A program made the position numbers and the translations under genes. The notes under the pieces were generated by a model that was not told the origin of the DNA, ran no database searches, and saw only the letters and a program-made list of their open reading frames with translations. From contig JAPWHR010000011.1 in assembly GCA_027214345.1 (NCBI GenBank), positions 158,389-222,388 of the forward strand: a stretch of 64,000 nt of DNA, written 5' to 3'. This DNA is from Comamonadaceae bacterium G21597-S1. GTDB taxonomy: Bacteria > Pseudomonadota > Gammaproteobacteria > Burkholderiales > Burkholderiaceae_C. Of this stretch, positions 53,696-62,451 are shown in pieces (position 1 is the first letter of the stretch; every line of letters starts with the position of its first letter).

Positions 53696-53917
53696 TCAAT
53701 TCGATGCCGTGCGCCCCGGCGCCATCGGTTGCGTGTCCTCGAACTCGACAACCACGTCCTGCCGGTCCCTGGCGTCGAGCCATTCCTGCCAGGCCTGCTC
53801 GCTGTTGTTTTCGGTCACTTCGGGTTGCGGCATGGGCTCGCCGAAGACAAAGTCGAGCAGTACGGCGGATACGCTGCGGCCAGGCGTGGGGGTGCCGGAT
53901 CTCCATTTGTTCGTCAT
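53696..53917 (-). CDS. Small acidic protein of unknown function
   Basis: A 73-residue acidic protein that I do not recognise. It begins MTNKWRSGTPTPGRSVSAVLLDFVFGEPMPQPEVTE, and the C-terminal half (AWQEWLDARDRQDVVVEFEDTQPM) is mostly charged with Trp and Val. There is no signal peptide or membrane segment. The frame has normal GC-rich codon use and fills the gap between hslR and the cyclase gene. The ribosome site is weak. It could be a real conserved small protein, but coding support rests on frame length and composition. Confidence 0.5.
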   Translation of the reverse strand: MTNKWRSGTPTPGRSVSAVLLDFVFGEPMPQPEVTENNSEQAWQEWLDARDRQDVVVEFEDTQPMAPGRTASN

Positions 53918-53995
53918 GCGGCATAGGCTACGGCAAACCGGGCGCGGATCCGCCGTTACGACTGTAAAACTTGTGCAGGTCCGGGCCGATCGCTG

Positions 53996-56900
53996 TCAGC
54001 CCGCCATGCCGTCGCGCAGCGCCAGCGCCTCGTCGATGGCTGCGCGGTAGTAGTTCAGTTGCCGGTCGGACGCAAGACGGTCGAGCCGGCGCAGTTCGGT
54101 CAGCAATGCCGCACTGCGATTGCCCTGCCCGTGCTGCACCAGAGCGCGTCCGCGCGCGACGATGAAGTCCGCCCAGGGAAAGGGCTCGGCAACGGTATAA
54201 CGATCCAGCGCGTTGCAATACCGCAGCGCTTCGTCCCATCGCCCGGCGCTGATGCAGGCCTGGATCGCAAAGTCGTAGAACACGAAGTGGGTGTGGCTCA
54301 AGGCACCGTCGGCCAGCAAGGCCTCGCCCTGGCCCAGCGTGCTCGCCAGCGACGCGCTGTCTTCGACCAGCAAGGCCTGCAGTCCGTACAACTGCGCGCC
54401 CAGGAACCCCAAGCCGCGCTCGCCGTCGTCGATCCGGTGAAACGCGGTTGCCACATGGGCCCGCGCCGACACCCGATCGCCAGCGCGCATCACCAGCAAG
54501 GCGCGAAAGAACCAGGTGATGGCCTCGAACCGGCGACTGCCCATCATCTGCGTCAGTTCCAGCGCACGGTCGACATGTGCCATGGCCGGTCGGTGGTTGC
54601 CACGGATACAGCCATCGATCATCACGACCTGCGCTCGGGCCATCATCTCCGCACGCGGGTTGTGCACCCGGCTGGCCAGCGCGATCGCGCGCTCGCTGAC
54701 CTCCAGGGCCCGCGCCAGGTCAAGCATGTAATACGCGGACCAGGACACCATCGGCAGGTAGGCCATTTCCACCTTGAGGAACCCCTGCTCGCGCGCCATG
54801 TCGACGGCCTGCTGGACCAGCCGCGCGCCACTGACGACCTGTCCGCGCGAATAACTCGCGTCGCCCAGCCCGCCGAGCGCCGCACTCTCGGCCTCGGCGG
54901 ATCCCGCCTCGCGCGCCAGGGACAGCGCCGTCTCGTGGGCCCGCTGGCATTCATCGGAACGGCCCAGGCTGAACAACAGGTTGCCGCGCAATTCATGCAG
55001 ATGCGACAGGTCGAGCACCAGCCCCGCCTGTTCCGCCATCGGTTGTGCCTGCTCAAGCAACTCCAGGCCCTGCGCGAGGCGGTCGACGATGCGCATGCCC
55101 GACGCCATGGCGATCAGGCCCAGCGCCCGATCGCCGTCGGTGCGCGCCACATCGATGGCGGTACCGGCCGCGGCGATCGAAGCACCGGCATGCCCGAACT
55201 CGAGCAGCAGCCGCGCACGCGCCAGGCGCAGCGCGAAGACGCTGTCGCCCGGATCGGGCAAGGCCAGCGCCCGGTCGACCAGGGCCAGGGCTTCGGTGTA
55301 GTGGTATTGGCTGGCCTGCATCTCGCTGGCCTGCAGATAGGCGCCCGCGGCGCGCACGTCCTCCGCCCGCTCGAAATGTTCGGCCGCCAGCGCCACGTCC
55401 TGCTCCAGCACCCATTCGCCGGCAGCCAGGTGCAACTGACGGCGCCGCGCGTGCAGCATGGAGCCGTAGGCACCGTCGCGGATCAGCGCATGGCTGAACT
55501 GGATCTCGTCGCCGTGTACACGCACCAGGAACTGCTCGACCAGTGCCCGCGGATCGTATTGCGGGTCCGCCACCAGATGCCGAACTGCGGACAAAGGTGC
55601 ACGCTGGCCCCAGACGGCGGCCGCCTGCAATGCGCTCTTGTCGGCATTCTCCAGGCGATCCATGCGCGCCTGGACCAGCGATTGAATCGAACCGGGCAGG
55701 TTGTTCGCGCTCTCGTCGCCGGCATTGAGCAACAGCTGCTCGAGGAACAGCGGATTGCCCTCGGCGCGTTCGACGCAGCTGCGCAACAAGGCGTCCGAGA
55801 TCGACGCCGCACCAGCGGCCAGACGCATGGCATCGTCGGGCGCCAGCGGCTGCAGGTCCATGCTGGTCAATGGCAGACCGTGCAACGAGGTGCGCCACCG
55901 GCCCACGCTCGGGTCGCCGGCGAAGCGGGTGGTCAGGATCGCCAGCAAGGGCATGTCGGCGGCCAGTGCCAGCAGGGGTTCGAGCTGCTGCAGCGTCCAT
56001 GCGTCGGCCCAGTGGATGTCCTCGATCAGCAGCAAGGTCGGGCCCTGCTCGAGCTCGCAGCGCAGCAGATAGGCCAGCACGTCCAGCGTCGAGCGCTGGC
56101 GCGCCCCACCGTCGACGGCCGACAACAGGGTTCGCACCTCGGTCGGTGGCGCCACGTCGAGCAGCTCGTAGAGAAACGGCTGGTGTTGCGCGGCGTCGGT
56201 GCCGGCGCCGAACTGCAAGGCGATCGCCGCCGCGCGGCTGGCTTCGTCGGCGTCCGGCGCCAGCCCCATCCAGTCCTGGACCAGCACGCGGATCGCGTCG
56301 TGCCCGGTACGGGCGCCGAAGTCCTGGATCGTCGTGACATTGCAGGTCAGGCCTTGCTCCCGGGCGTTGTCGACGAATTCCGCCACCAGGCGCGACTTGC
56401 CCAGGCCGGGATCGCCGCGCACCAGCACAACGCGCCCGCGACGGCGCTGCACGCACGACTGCAGGGCCATGTCGAACTGCTGCATCTCGTCGGCACGCCC
56501 GATCAGCGGCCGGCTGCCGCCTTGCGGCACCGCGCGTTCGGCGACGATGCGGTACGGCAGCAAGGGCCGCTCCTTGCCCTTGACCTCGATGGCCTTGCCG
56601 GCCTGCGCCTCGAAATAGTCCGCCACCTGCTGCCAGGTCTGCGGACTGACCACCACCTCGCCCGGCTCGGCCAGGCCGCGCAAGCGCGCGGCGGTGTTCA
56701 CCGTATCGCCGGTCAGCGTGTAGTCACCGGAGCGGGTATCGCTGCGCCGCGCGATCACCAGCCCGGTGTGGACACCGGTGTGCATCGACAGCCGCCGGCC
56801 CAGGCGCTCGGCCATGCCCGCGGCAATGGCGTCGACCGTCGCATGCAGTTCCAGCGCAGCCCGCACCGCATGGCGCGCGTCGTCCCGACGTGTCACCGGG

Positions 56901-57367
56901 ATGCCGAACAAGGCCATCACCTCGTCGCCGACGAACTGGTTGACCCGCCCGCCATGGCTTTCGATGATGCGGCTGGCCTCGCGCTTGATGCGCGCCATGA
57001 CCTGCTCGACCTCCTCCGGATCGAAGGCCTCGTTGAGCGCGGTGTAACCGGTCAGGTCGGAGAACATCACGGTGGCATGGCGCCGCTCGCCTTCCTCCCC
57101 GACTCCGGCAGGTACCGGCAGGACCGGGGCGGCAACCCCGGGCCGGACCGCCGCGACCCCCGCCGGCTGTGGCGCCGCGGACTCGGCACGCTCGGCGGCC
57201 GCCGCCTTGAGCAGCCGCTTGCGGTCGCCCAGCGAGGCCACGCCGAGCTCGCGCAGATCGGGGTCGAGCAGATCGGGCAACAGGTCGACGGAAATGTCCT
57301 GCGCGACGAACTCTGCCGCGTATTTGGCCATGCCATGGGCTTCGAGCCAGGTCGTGATATCGGTCAT
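53996..57367 (-). CDS. SAM domain-adenylate/guanylate cyclase-AAA-TPR protein
   Basis: A 1123-residue multidomain protein. Residues 1-62 form a SAM domain (TTWLEAHGMAKYAAEFVAQDISVDLLPDL). A class III nucleotide cyclase follows at about 95-260: the first metal Asp in FSDLTGYTAL, the second in VGDEVMALFG, and transition-state residues in TGDTVNTAAR. An AAA/STAND-type ATPase from about 275 has Walker A RGDPGLGKSRL and Walker B LLLIEDIHWAD. The last 450 residues are tetratricopeptide-like helical repeats. Such proteins couple a ligand-sensing ATPase to cAMP or cGMP synthesis. The ATG at 57367 is used; no strong ribosome site. It stands alone. Confidence 0.9.
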   Translation of the reverse strand: MTDITTWLEAHGMAKYAAEFVAQDISVDLLPDLLDPDLRELGVASLGDRKRLLKAAAAERAESAAPQPAGVAAVRPGVAAPVLPVPAGVGEEGERRHATVMFSDLTGYTALNEAFDPEEVEQVMARIKREASRIIESHGGRVNQFVGDEVMALFGIPVTRRDDARHAVRAALELHATVDAIAAGMAERLGRRLSMHTGVHTGLVIARRSDTRSGDYTLTGDTVNTAARLRGLAEPGEVVVSPQTWQQVADYFEAQAGKAIEVKGKERPLLPYRIVAERAVPQGGSRPLIGRADEMQQFDMALQSCVQRRRGRVVLVRGDPGLGKSRLVAEFVDNAREQGLTCNVTTIQDFGARTGHDAIRVLVQDWMGLAPDADEASRAAAIALQFGAGTDAAQHQPFLYELLDVAPPTEVRTLLSAVDGGARQRSTLDVLAYLLRCELEQGPTLLLIEDIHWADAWTLQQLEPLLALAADMPLLAILTTRFAGDPSVGRWRTSLHGLPLTSMDLQPLAPDDAMRLAAGAASISDALLRSCVERAEGNPLFLEQLLLNAGDESANNLPGSIQSLVQARMDRLENADKSALQAAAVWGQRAPLSAVRHLVADPQYDPRALVEQFLVRVHGDEIQFSHALIRDGAYGSMLHARRRQLHLAAGEWVLEQDVALAAEHFERAEDVRAAGAYLQASEMQASQYHYTEALALVDRALALPDPGDSVFALRLARARLLLEFGHAGASIAAAGTAIDVARTDGDRALGLIAMASGMRIVDRLAQGLELLEQAQPMAEQAGLVLDLSHLHELRGNLLFSLGRSDECQRAHETALSLAREAGSAEAESAALGGLGDASYSRGQVVSGARLVQQAVDMAREQGFLKVEMAYLPMVSWSAYYMLDLARALEVSERAIALASRVHNPRAEMMARAQVVMIDGCIRGNHRPAMAHVDRALELTQMMGSRRFEAITWFFRALLVMRAGDRVSARAHVATAFHRIDDGERGLGFLGAQLYGLQALLVEDSASLASTLGQGEALLADGALSHTHFVFYDFAIQACISAGRWDEALRYCNALDRYTVAEPFPWADFIVARGRALVQHGQGNRSAALLTELRRLDRLASDRQLNYYRAAIDEALALRDGMAG

Positions 57368-57434
57368 GGAGGGCAACACAGATCGGTTCTGGCAACATCG
57401 TGCCAGCCGTCATTGTGCCCCTGACCGGAGCGGA

Positions 57435-57452
57435 CCGCGGCCGTGGCCGCGG
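57435..57452 (-). terminator. Hairpin at end of the minus-strand operon
   Basis: CCGCGGCC (57435-57442), GT, GGCCGCGG (57445-57452), a perfect 8-bp inverted repeat 8 bp past the lyase stop codon. No T run follows. Confidence 0.5.
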
Positions 57453-57459
57453 CGCGGGG

Positions 57460-58323
57460 TTATTCGTAGCGTCGGCCCAGGGCCAGCAACTCGGGTGTTC
57501 CAATGAGGGCGTTGAGCTGGTCGAAGTCGAACATCGCGTCCCGCATCGGCGCCGTGGTCTGGTGCTGGTACAGGCTGGTGTAGTACTTCTGCAGCGCGAA
57601 CGCCGCCGCCCGTGCCGTTCCCCCCGGAAAGATCACGATGCGGAAGCCCTTGCGGCCCAGCTCGGCCGCGCTGTGCACCGGCGTCTTGCCACCCTCGACC
57701 ATGTTGGCCAGCAAGGGGATCCGTGCGGCAAAGCGGGTGCAGGCCTGCTCCATCTGCTCGGGCGAACGCAAGGCCTCGATGAACAGGGCGTCCACGCCGC
57801 ATGCAAGATAGGCCTCGGCCCGCTCCATGGTCGCGTCCCAGCCCTCGACCGCCAGTGCATCGGTACGCGCCAATAGGAGCGTGCGGTCGGACTGGCGCGC
57901 GTCCAGTGCGGCCTTGAGCTTGCCGCACATCTCGGCCACCGGCACCACGGTCTTGCCATCGAGGTGGCCGCATCGTTTCGGGAAGGTCTGGTCCTCGAGT
58001 TGCAGCATGGCCGCGCCGGCGCGCTCGAACGCGCGCACCGTGCGCATGGTGTTGAGCGCATTGCCGAAGCCGGTGTCGGCGTCGACGATCACCGGCACCG
58101 ACACCCGTTCGGTGATACGGGCCAGCGTGTCCGCGACCTCGGTGGCCGTGGTCAGGCCGATGTCGGAGCGCCCGAGCCGGGTGTAGGCGATCGACGCACC
58201 CGACAGGTACAGCGCCGCGAAACCGCTTTGTTCGGCGATCAGGGCCGTGAAGGCGTCGTAGATGCCGGGTGCCAGCAGCACACGGTCTTGCTGCAGTCGG
58301 GACTTGAGGCTGGTATCGGTCAT
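57460..58323 (-). CDS. Isocitrate lyase/PEP mutase family C-C lyase
   Basis: A 287-residue TIM-barrel lyase. The catalytic loop is K116-R-C118-G-H120, the form found in 2-methylisocitrate lyase (PrpB) and 2,3-dimethylmalate lyase; oxaloacetate decarboxylases of the same fold lack this Cys. The Mg site lies in DADTGFGN (81-88), and QLEDQ and ARTDAL are further family motifs. Length is that of PrpB. It is the last gene of the minus-strand operon, 23 bp after an FAD dehydrogenase. Together with the LeuCD-like hydratase, it probably cleaves a hydroxylated di- or tricarboxylate to pyruvate or glyoxylate plus a shorter acid. Confidence 0.88.
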   Translation of the reverse strand: MTDTSLKSRLQQDRVLLAPGIYDAFTALIAEQSGFAALYLSGASIAYTRLGRSDIGLTTATEVADTLARITERVSVPVIVDADTGFGNALNTMRTVRAFERAGAAMLQLEDQTFPKRCGHLDGKTVVPVAEMCGKLKAALDARQSDRTLLLARTDALAVEGWDATMERAEAYLACGVDALFIEALRSPEQMEQACTRFAARIPLLANMVEGGKTPVHSAAELGRKGFRIVIFPGGTARAAAFALQKYYTSLYQHQTTAPMRDAMFDFDQLNALIGTPELLALGRRYE

Positions 58324-58346
58324 GGTCGGGAAGGTCTCCTGGGTTG

Positions 58347-59741
58347 TCAGGCCGGGGCTGGCGCCAGCATGTCGGCCGCGGTGCGGGCCGCGATCCAGCC
58401 ACCGCCGACCGCGCTGAGCAGTCCGTTGCCGGACAGGTAGCCCCAGACCGCGTTTCCGGACACTCCGCGTGCGGCGCCACCGGCGGCCAGCAGGTTGGCG
58501 AACGGCCGGCCATCGGTGTGCAGCACATGGCAATCGGCATCGATGTCCAGCCCGCCCTGGGTATGGAACAAGGCACCGGTGACCTTGACTGCATGGTAGG
58601 GCGGTTGCAGGGCCCGCCCGAAGCGGCGCCCGAGCGCATCGACCTGGCCCGGCCGCATCGCCGCCAGGGTGTCGCGCAGCACCGGCACGTCGCAGCCGAT
58701 CAGCGCCGCCAGCGCGTCGATGTCGCCCACGGTCCTGACCGCACCGGTCTTCTCCAGCTCGACGAAATCGGGGAATCCCCGCGCCATGTCCAGCAAGGCG
58801 CCGTCGAACACGTTCCAGGCCACGCCGCCGGGCTGGGCCAGCACATGCACCGCCGCCTCCGAATAACCCTGGGTCTCGTCGTGAAACCGTTTGCCGCGGG
58901 CATTGATCTGCACCCCGCCCTGCATCATCATGGCCCAGCTCATCAATGCGCCTTGGGGCGTGGCCCAGGAACCATGGCCCTGGTAGCCGCCGAGATCGGC
59001 CAGCCGGGCGTCGAGCTGGCGTGCCCACTGGATCGCGCTGCCGTCGTTGCCGACATGGCCACCAAACGTCGCATCCCCCATCTCGGGCAGCAGTTCGCGC
59101 ACCATCTGCGGGTTGCCGCCGAAACCGTTGCAGGCCAGCAGCAAGACGTCGCAGCCCAACTGCTCCAGCGTGCCGTCGGGCCGGGTGTATCCGACGCCCC
59201 TGACGCGGTCGTCCGCATCAAGGTACAGCACCCGCACCACCGCGTCGGTCAGGATGTCGGCGCCCGCAGCCTGGGCGGTGCGCTCCAGGCGGGCCATCAA
59301 GGCGGCGCCCGTGCGCTCGGGCACGGCATGCATGCGCCGCGCCCGGTGCCCCGGATACAGGAAACCGTCGAGCACCTCGAACACCACGCCGCGCTCCTCC
59401 AGCGCGTCGATGGCCTGCGCCACCGACGCGGTATAGGCGTCGACCAGATGCTGGGCCGCGTCGCCGTGGGCCTTGGCCTGAACGTCCTGGGCAAAGGTCT
59501 CGCGCGCATCGGCGATGCCCAGCGCGCGCTGCAGCCGGGTTCCGGCCGCGGGAATGAACCCGGACGACAAGGCCGTCGATCCGCTGGGCCGGGCGTCGCG
59601 TTCGAGCAGGACGCATTCGACACCCCGCGCCCGCAGTCCGATCGCGGCCGTCAGCCCGCAGGCGCCGGCGCCGACGATGGCCACCGGCACATGGGGCGCA
59701 TCGGCGGGCAGGTCGTCACGTTGCACGGTCGGGGAAATCAT
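58347..59741 (-). CDS. FAD-dependent dehydrogenase (fumarate reductase/tricarballylate-type)
   Basis: A 464-residue flavoprotein of the FAD_binding_2 type, related to fumarate reductase, 3-ketosteroid dehydrogenase and tricarballylate dehydrogenase. The dinucleotide motif VAIVGAGACGL starts near residue 20, with Glu near 47 for ribose. LLLACNGFGGNPQMV near 204 is the second FAD segment, and the C-terminal GVSGNAVWGYLSGNGLLSAVGGGWIAARTAA closes the fold. AGGAG lies before the ATG. It probably introduces a double bond alpha-beta to a carboxylate. It is followed by the lyase and preceded by the LeuD-like gene, so its product may feed the hydratase. Confidence 0.85.
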   Translation of the reverse strand: MISPTVQRDDLPADAPHVPVAIVGAGACGLTAAIGLRARGVECVLLERDARPSGSTALSSGFIPAAGTRLQRALGIADARETFAQDVQAKAHGDAAQHLVDAYTASVAQAIDALEERGVVFEVLDGFLYPGHRARRMHAVPERTGAALMARLERTAQAAGADILTDAVVRVLYLDADDRVRGVGYTRPDGTLEQLGCDVLLLACNGFGGNPQMVRELLPEMGDATFGGHVGNDGSAIQWARQLDARLADLGGYQGHGSWATPQGALMSWAMMMQGGVQINARGKRFHDETQGYSEAAVHVLAQPGGVAWNVFDGALLDMARGFPDFVELEKTGAVRTVGDIDALAALIGCDVPVLRDTLAAMRPGQVDALGRRFGRALQPPYHAVKVTGALFHTQGGLDIDADCHVLHTDGRPFANLLAAGGAARGVSGNAVWGYLSGNGLLSAVGGGWIAARTAADMLAPAPA

Positions 59742-59817
59742 CGATGCGCTCCTGGGTGATGGAATGCCACCGCAGCGCTGCCCGGCACCCCGGACCCGAC
59801 GCGCGGCCGCTCCCTGT

Positions 59818-60330
59818 TCATGCGCCGCGTCCCATACGCTGGCGCAACTGGTTCAGCAGGCCACCGGCCGCCACCATGTCGAGCAGGAAGTCCGGAATCG
59901 GCTCGCACGGCAGGCAGGCGCCTTGGGCGCTGGTCACGGTCAGGGCCTGCAGATCGAGCGTGACGACTTCGCCCTCTGCCAGCTCGCCCGCGCGCGCGCA
60001 GGTCAACAGCAGCAGGCCGAGGTTGAAGGCGTTGCGGAAATACAGGCCGCTGTACGACGGCGCGATCACGGCGCGCACGCCCAGGTACACCAGTGCGGCC
60101 GCGGCCTGCTCGCGCGAGGAGCCGATGCCGAAATTGGCGCCGGCCACGACCACGTCGCCGGGCTGCACCTGGGCCGCGAACTCCGGCCGCACCGCCTCCA
60201 GGCAATGGGGCGCAATGCCGTCAATGCCCAGCTTCATATAGGCGCCGGGTGCCAGCACGTCGGTATCGATGTCGTCGCCGAACTTCCAGACCCGGTGCCG
60301 GGTCGCCGTGATGTCGGTGCGCCCGTTCAT
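59818..60330 (-). CDS. LeuD-like hydratase small subunit
   Basis: A 170-residue small (swivelling) subunit of the aconitase/isopropylmalate isomerase superfamily. HRVWKFGDDIDTDVLAPGAYMK starts the domain, and GANFGIGSSREQAA is the substrate-binding loop (usual GxNFGCGSSREHA, so Cys is Ile and His is Gln here). Its ATG overlaps the stop of the large-subunit gene as ATGA, so the two subunits are co-translated. Because leucine biosynthesis genes are absent around it, it belongs to a catabolic hydratase such as dimethylmaleate or aconitate-analogue hydratase. Confidence 0.9.
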   Translation of the reverse strand: MNGRTDITATRHRVWKFGDDIDTDVLAPGAYMKLGIDGIAPHCLEAVRPEFAAQVQPGDVVVAGANFGIGSSREQAAAALVYLGVRAVIAPSYSGLYFRNAFNLGLLLLTCARAGELAEGEVVTLDLQALTVTSAQGACLPCEPIPDFLLDMVAAGGLLNQLRQRMGRGA

Positions 60331-61604
60331 GCCAGCAACTCCCGCGGGTCGGTGATGCGCCCGCGCAAGGCCGACGCCGCCACGGTATACGGCGAGGCCA
60401 GGTAGACCTGGGCCGAGGCAGAACCCATGCGCCCCTTGAAGTTGCGTGCGGTGGTGGCGATGACGGTGGCACCGTCCGGGATGCTGCCGCCGTAACCGGC
60501 GCAGGCGCCGCAGGCCGTGGGCAGGACTTCAGCGCCGGCATCGCGCAACACGCCCATCACGCCCTCCTGCTCGGCCTGTTGCTGGTCGTGCTGGCTGGCG
60601 GGCGCCACCATCAGCCGCGTGCCCGACGGCACCATGCGCCCGCGCAACACGCTTGCCGCGGCTCGCAGGTCGTCGAGCTTGGCGCCGGTGCAGGCGCCGA
60701 TGTACGCGGCCTGCACCGCGACGCCGGCAAAGGCGGCCACGTCGTCGGTATTGGCCGGGCTGTGCGGGGCCGCGACCTGGGGCGACAGGCCGGCGGCGTC
60801 GAAGACATGGTCCACCGTGTCGGCCCCCGGTTCGGTACACCAGCCGGACAGATCGCCTGCGGCCACGCCGCGCTCGGCCAGCCAGTCCCGGGTCGTCGCG
60901 TCGGGCGCGATCAGCCCGACCTGGGCGCCCATCTCGGCACTCATGTTGGACATCGTCATGCGTTCCTGCATCGACAAGGCCTGCACCGCCTCGCCGCAGA
61001 ACTCCACGGCCTGGTACTGGCCGCCGTTCATGCCGAAACGACCGACCATGTGCAGCACCATGTCCTTGGCGGTCAGGCCCGGCGCCAGCCGGTGGTTCCA
61101 CACCATGCGCAAGGTCCGGGGCACGCGCACCCACAACTGCCCGGTGACGACGACACCGAGCATCTCGGTGGCGCCGATGCCGAACATGTAGGCGCCGAAG
61201 GCGCCGCCGGTGGGCGAATGCGAATCGCCACCGACGCAGAACATGCCGGGACGGATGTGCCCCTTCTGTGGCAGCACCACGTGGCAGATTCCGATGCTGT
61301 CGTACACATGCGGCAGGTCCTGCTCGCGCGCCCAGTCGCGCGCGATGCGCACGATGCGGCGCGACTCGTCGTCCTGCTCCGGCACGTAGTGGTCCATCAC
61401 CAGCACCACCCGGGACTTGTCCCAGATCGTGGCGCCGAGTTCCTCGAGCATGGGCTTGAGCCGGCGCGGGCCGGACGAGTCATGGAACATCGCCAGGTCG
61501 ACCTGGCAGTTGACGATCTCGCCGACGTCGACATGGGGCCGTCCCGCGGCCCGCGCGATCAGTTTCTGCGCCAGGGTGCGTGCGGTGGGGTGTGCTTGCG
61601 TCAT
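60327..61604 (-). CDS. LeuC-like hydratase large subunit (4Fe-4S)
   Basis: A 425-residue large subunit of an aconitase-family hydratase. The cluster ligands are Cys305 (GACTGAKLDDL), Cys365 and Cys368 (TACGACAG), the full triad. HxxPxDSH-type active-site residues appear as VGGDSHSPTGGAFGAYMFGIG near 142-162. The ATG at 61604 follows AGGAAAGAC. It overlaps the LeuD-like gene by the ATGA arrangement. The partner genes (FAD dehydrogenase, Cys-type lyase) and absence of leuA/leuB point to catabolic hydration of an unsaturated di- or tricarboxylate rather than leucine synthesis. Confidence 0.92.
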   Translation of the reverse strand: MTQAHPTARTLAQKLIARAAGRPHVDVGEIVNCQVDLAMFHDSSGPRRLKPMLEELGATIWDKSRVVLVMDHYVPEQDDESRRIVRIARDWAREQDLPHVYDSIGICHVVLPQKGHIRPGMFCVGGDSHSPTGGAFGAYMFGIGATEMLGVVVTGQLWVRVPRTLRMVWNHRLAPGLTAKDMVLHMVGRFGMNGGQYQAVEFCGEAVQALSMQERMTMSNMSAEMGAQVGLIAPDATTRDWLAERGVAAGDLSGWCTEPGADTVDHVFDAAGLSPQVAAPHSPANTDDVAAFAGVAVQAAYIGACTGAKLDDLRAAASVLRGRMVPSGTRLMVAPASQHDQQQAEQEGVMGVLRDAGAEVLPTACGACAGYGGSIPDGATVIATTARNFKGRMGSASAQVYLASPYTVAASALRGRITDPRELLA

Positions 61605-61647
61605 GTCTTTCCTGTGGCATTGCCGGTTGCGCGGGTGCGCGCGGGCG

Positions 61648-62442
61648 TCATTCCGACAGACTCTCCTTGACCGAAATGCGCGCGTCCACGCTGCCGACCT
61701 GCGACACATCCATCTGGTATTCGTAGCGGTCCGGGCGATACAGGCCGTGCAGCCATTGCACCGGCCGGTCGTTCACGTCGAACACCAGCCGGTGCACGGC
61801 GAGCAAGGCGGTGCCCACGGCCACGTCCAGTTCCCGCGCCACCGATGCGTCGGCCTGGCGCGCCGATACCGTCTGCCGGGCCCGCCCCATCTCGACGCCG
61901 GTCTCCTCGATCAGCCGCAGGATGGGCTTGCGCAGCAAGTCCTTGCGCCCGAATCGTTTCGCCAGTTCATCCGGGACATAGGTGGTGATGTGCGACACCG
62001 GCCCGAGCTTGGAGCTGCGCCGGCGCACCGCCTTCTGCACCATGGCGCCGAACGGGATCTGCAGTGCCTCGGCCACGGCATGCGATGCATGGATGGTGCG
62101 CACCTCGATCACCTTGACCGAGGTGCGCAGGCTCATGCTGACGATGTTCTCGAGCAGGCCGCTCATGCCCTTGCCACCGCTGCGGCGGGCGGCCTGGGAC
62201 TTGCTGGCGACGGTCAACGGGTCGGCCGGCGCCGGATGGGTGCCGCGCCCGGCGCGGCGGACGATCAACCCTTCGTTGGCCAGTTGTTCCAGCGCGCGCC
62301 GCACGGTCACGCGGCCGGCGCCGAAATCCTTGCTCAGCACCATCTCGGACGGCAGGCCCTGGGCGAACCGCCCTTCGTGCAGTTGTTCGCGCAGCACCAG
62401 GTAGATCTGGTGGTATTTGGGGAGGGGAAGAACCGTGGCCAT
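61648..62442 (-). CDS. GntR-family regulator, HutC/UTRA type
   Basis: A 264-residue GntR repressor. The winged helix is at about residues 10-75 (KYHQIYLVLREQLHEGRFAQGLPSEMVLSKDFGAGRVTVRRALEQLANEGLIVRRAGRGT). The UTRA ligand domain covers about 110-255 (HITTYVPDELAKRFGRKDLL, LDVAVGTALLAVHRLVFDVNDRPVQWLHGLYRPDRYEYQ). It sits inside the operon, 9 bp after the AtuA-family gene and 43 bp before the LeuC-like gene, so it probably controls this operon with a pathway acid as inducer. Confidence 0.92.
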   Translation of the reverse strand: MATVLPLPKYHQIYLVLREQLHEGRFAQGLPSEMVLSKDFGAGRVTVRRALEQLANEGLIVRRAGRGTHPAPADPLTVASKSQAARRSGGKGMSGLLENIVSMSLRTSVKVIEVRTIHASHAVAEALQIPFGAMVQKAVRRRSSKLGPVSHITTYVPDELAKRFGRKDLLRKPILRLIEETGVEMGRARQTVSARQADASVARELDVAVGTALLAVHRLVFDVNDRPVQWLHGLYRPDRYEYQMDVSQVGSVDARISVKESLSE

Positions 62443-62451
62443 GCCGTATTT

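Noticed and set aside
54059..57424. 1121-codon open frame on the plus strand
   Set aside because: Exactly antisense to the cyclase-AAA gene, whose motifs are unmistakable; the plus-strand translation has no domain.
59818..61604. Leucine biosynthesis leuC-leuD
   Set aside because: No leuA or leuB nearby, and the pair sits with a GntR regulator, FAD dehydrogenase and lyase, pointing to catabolism.
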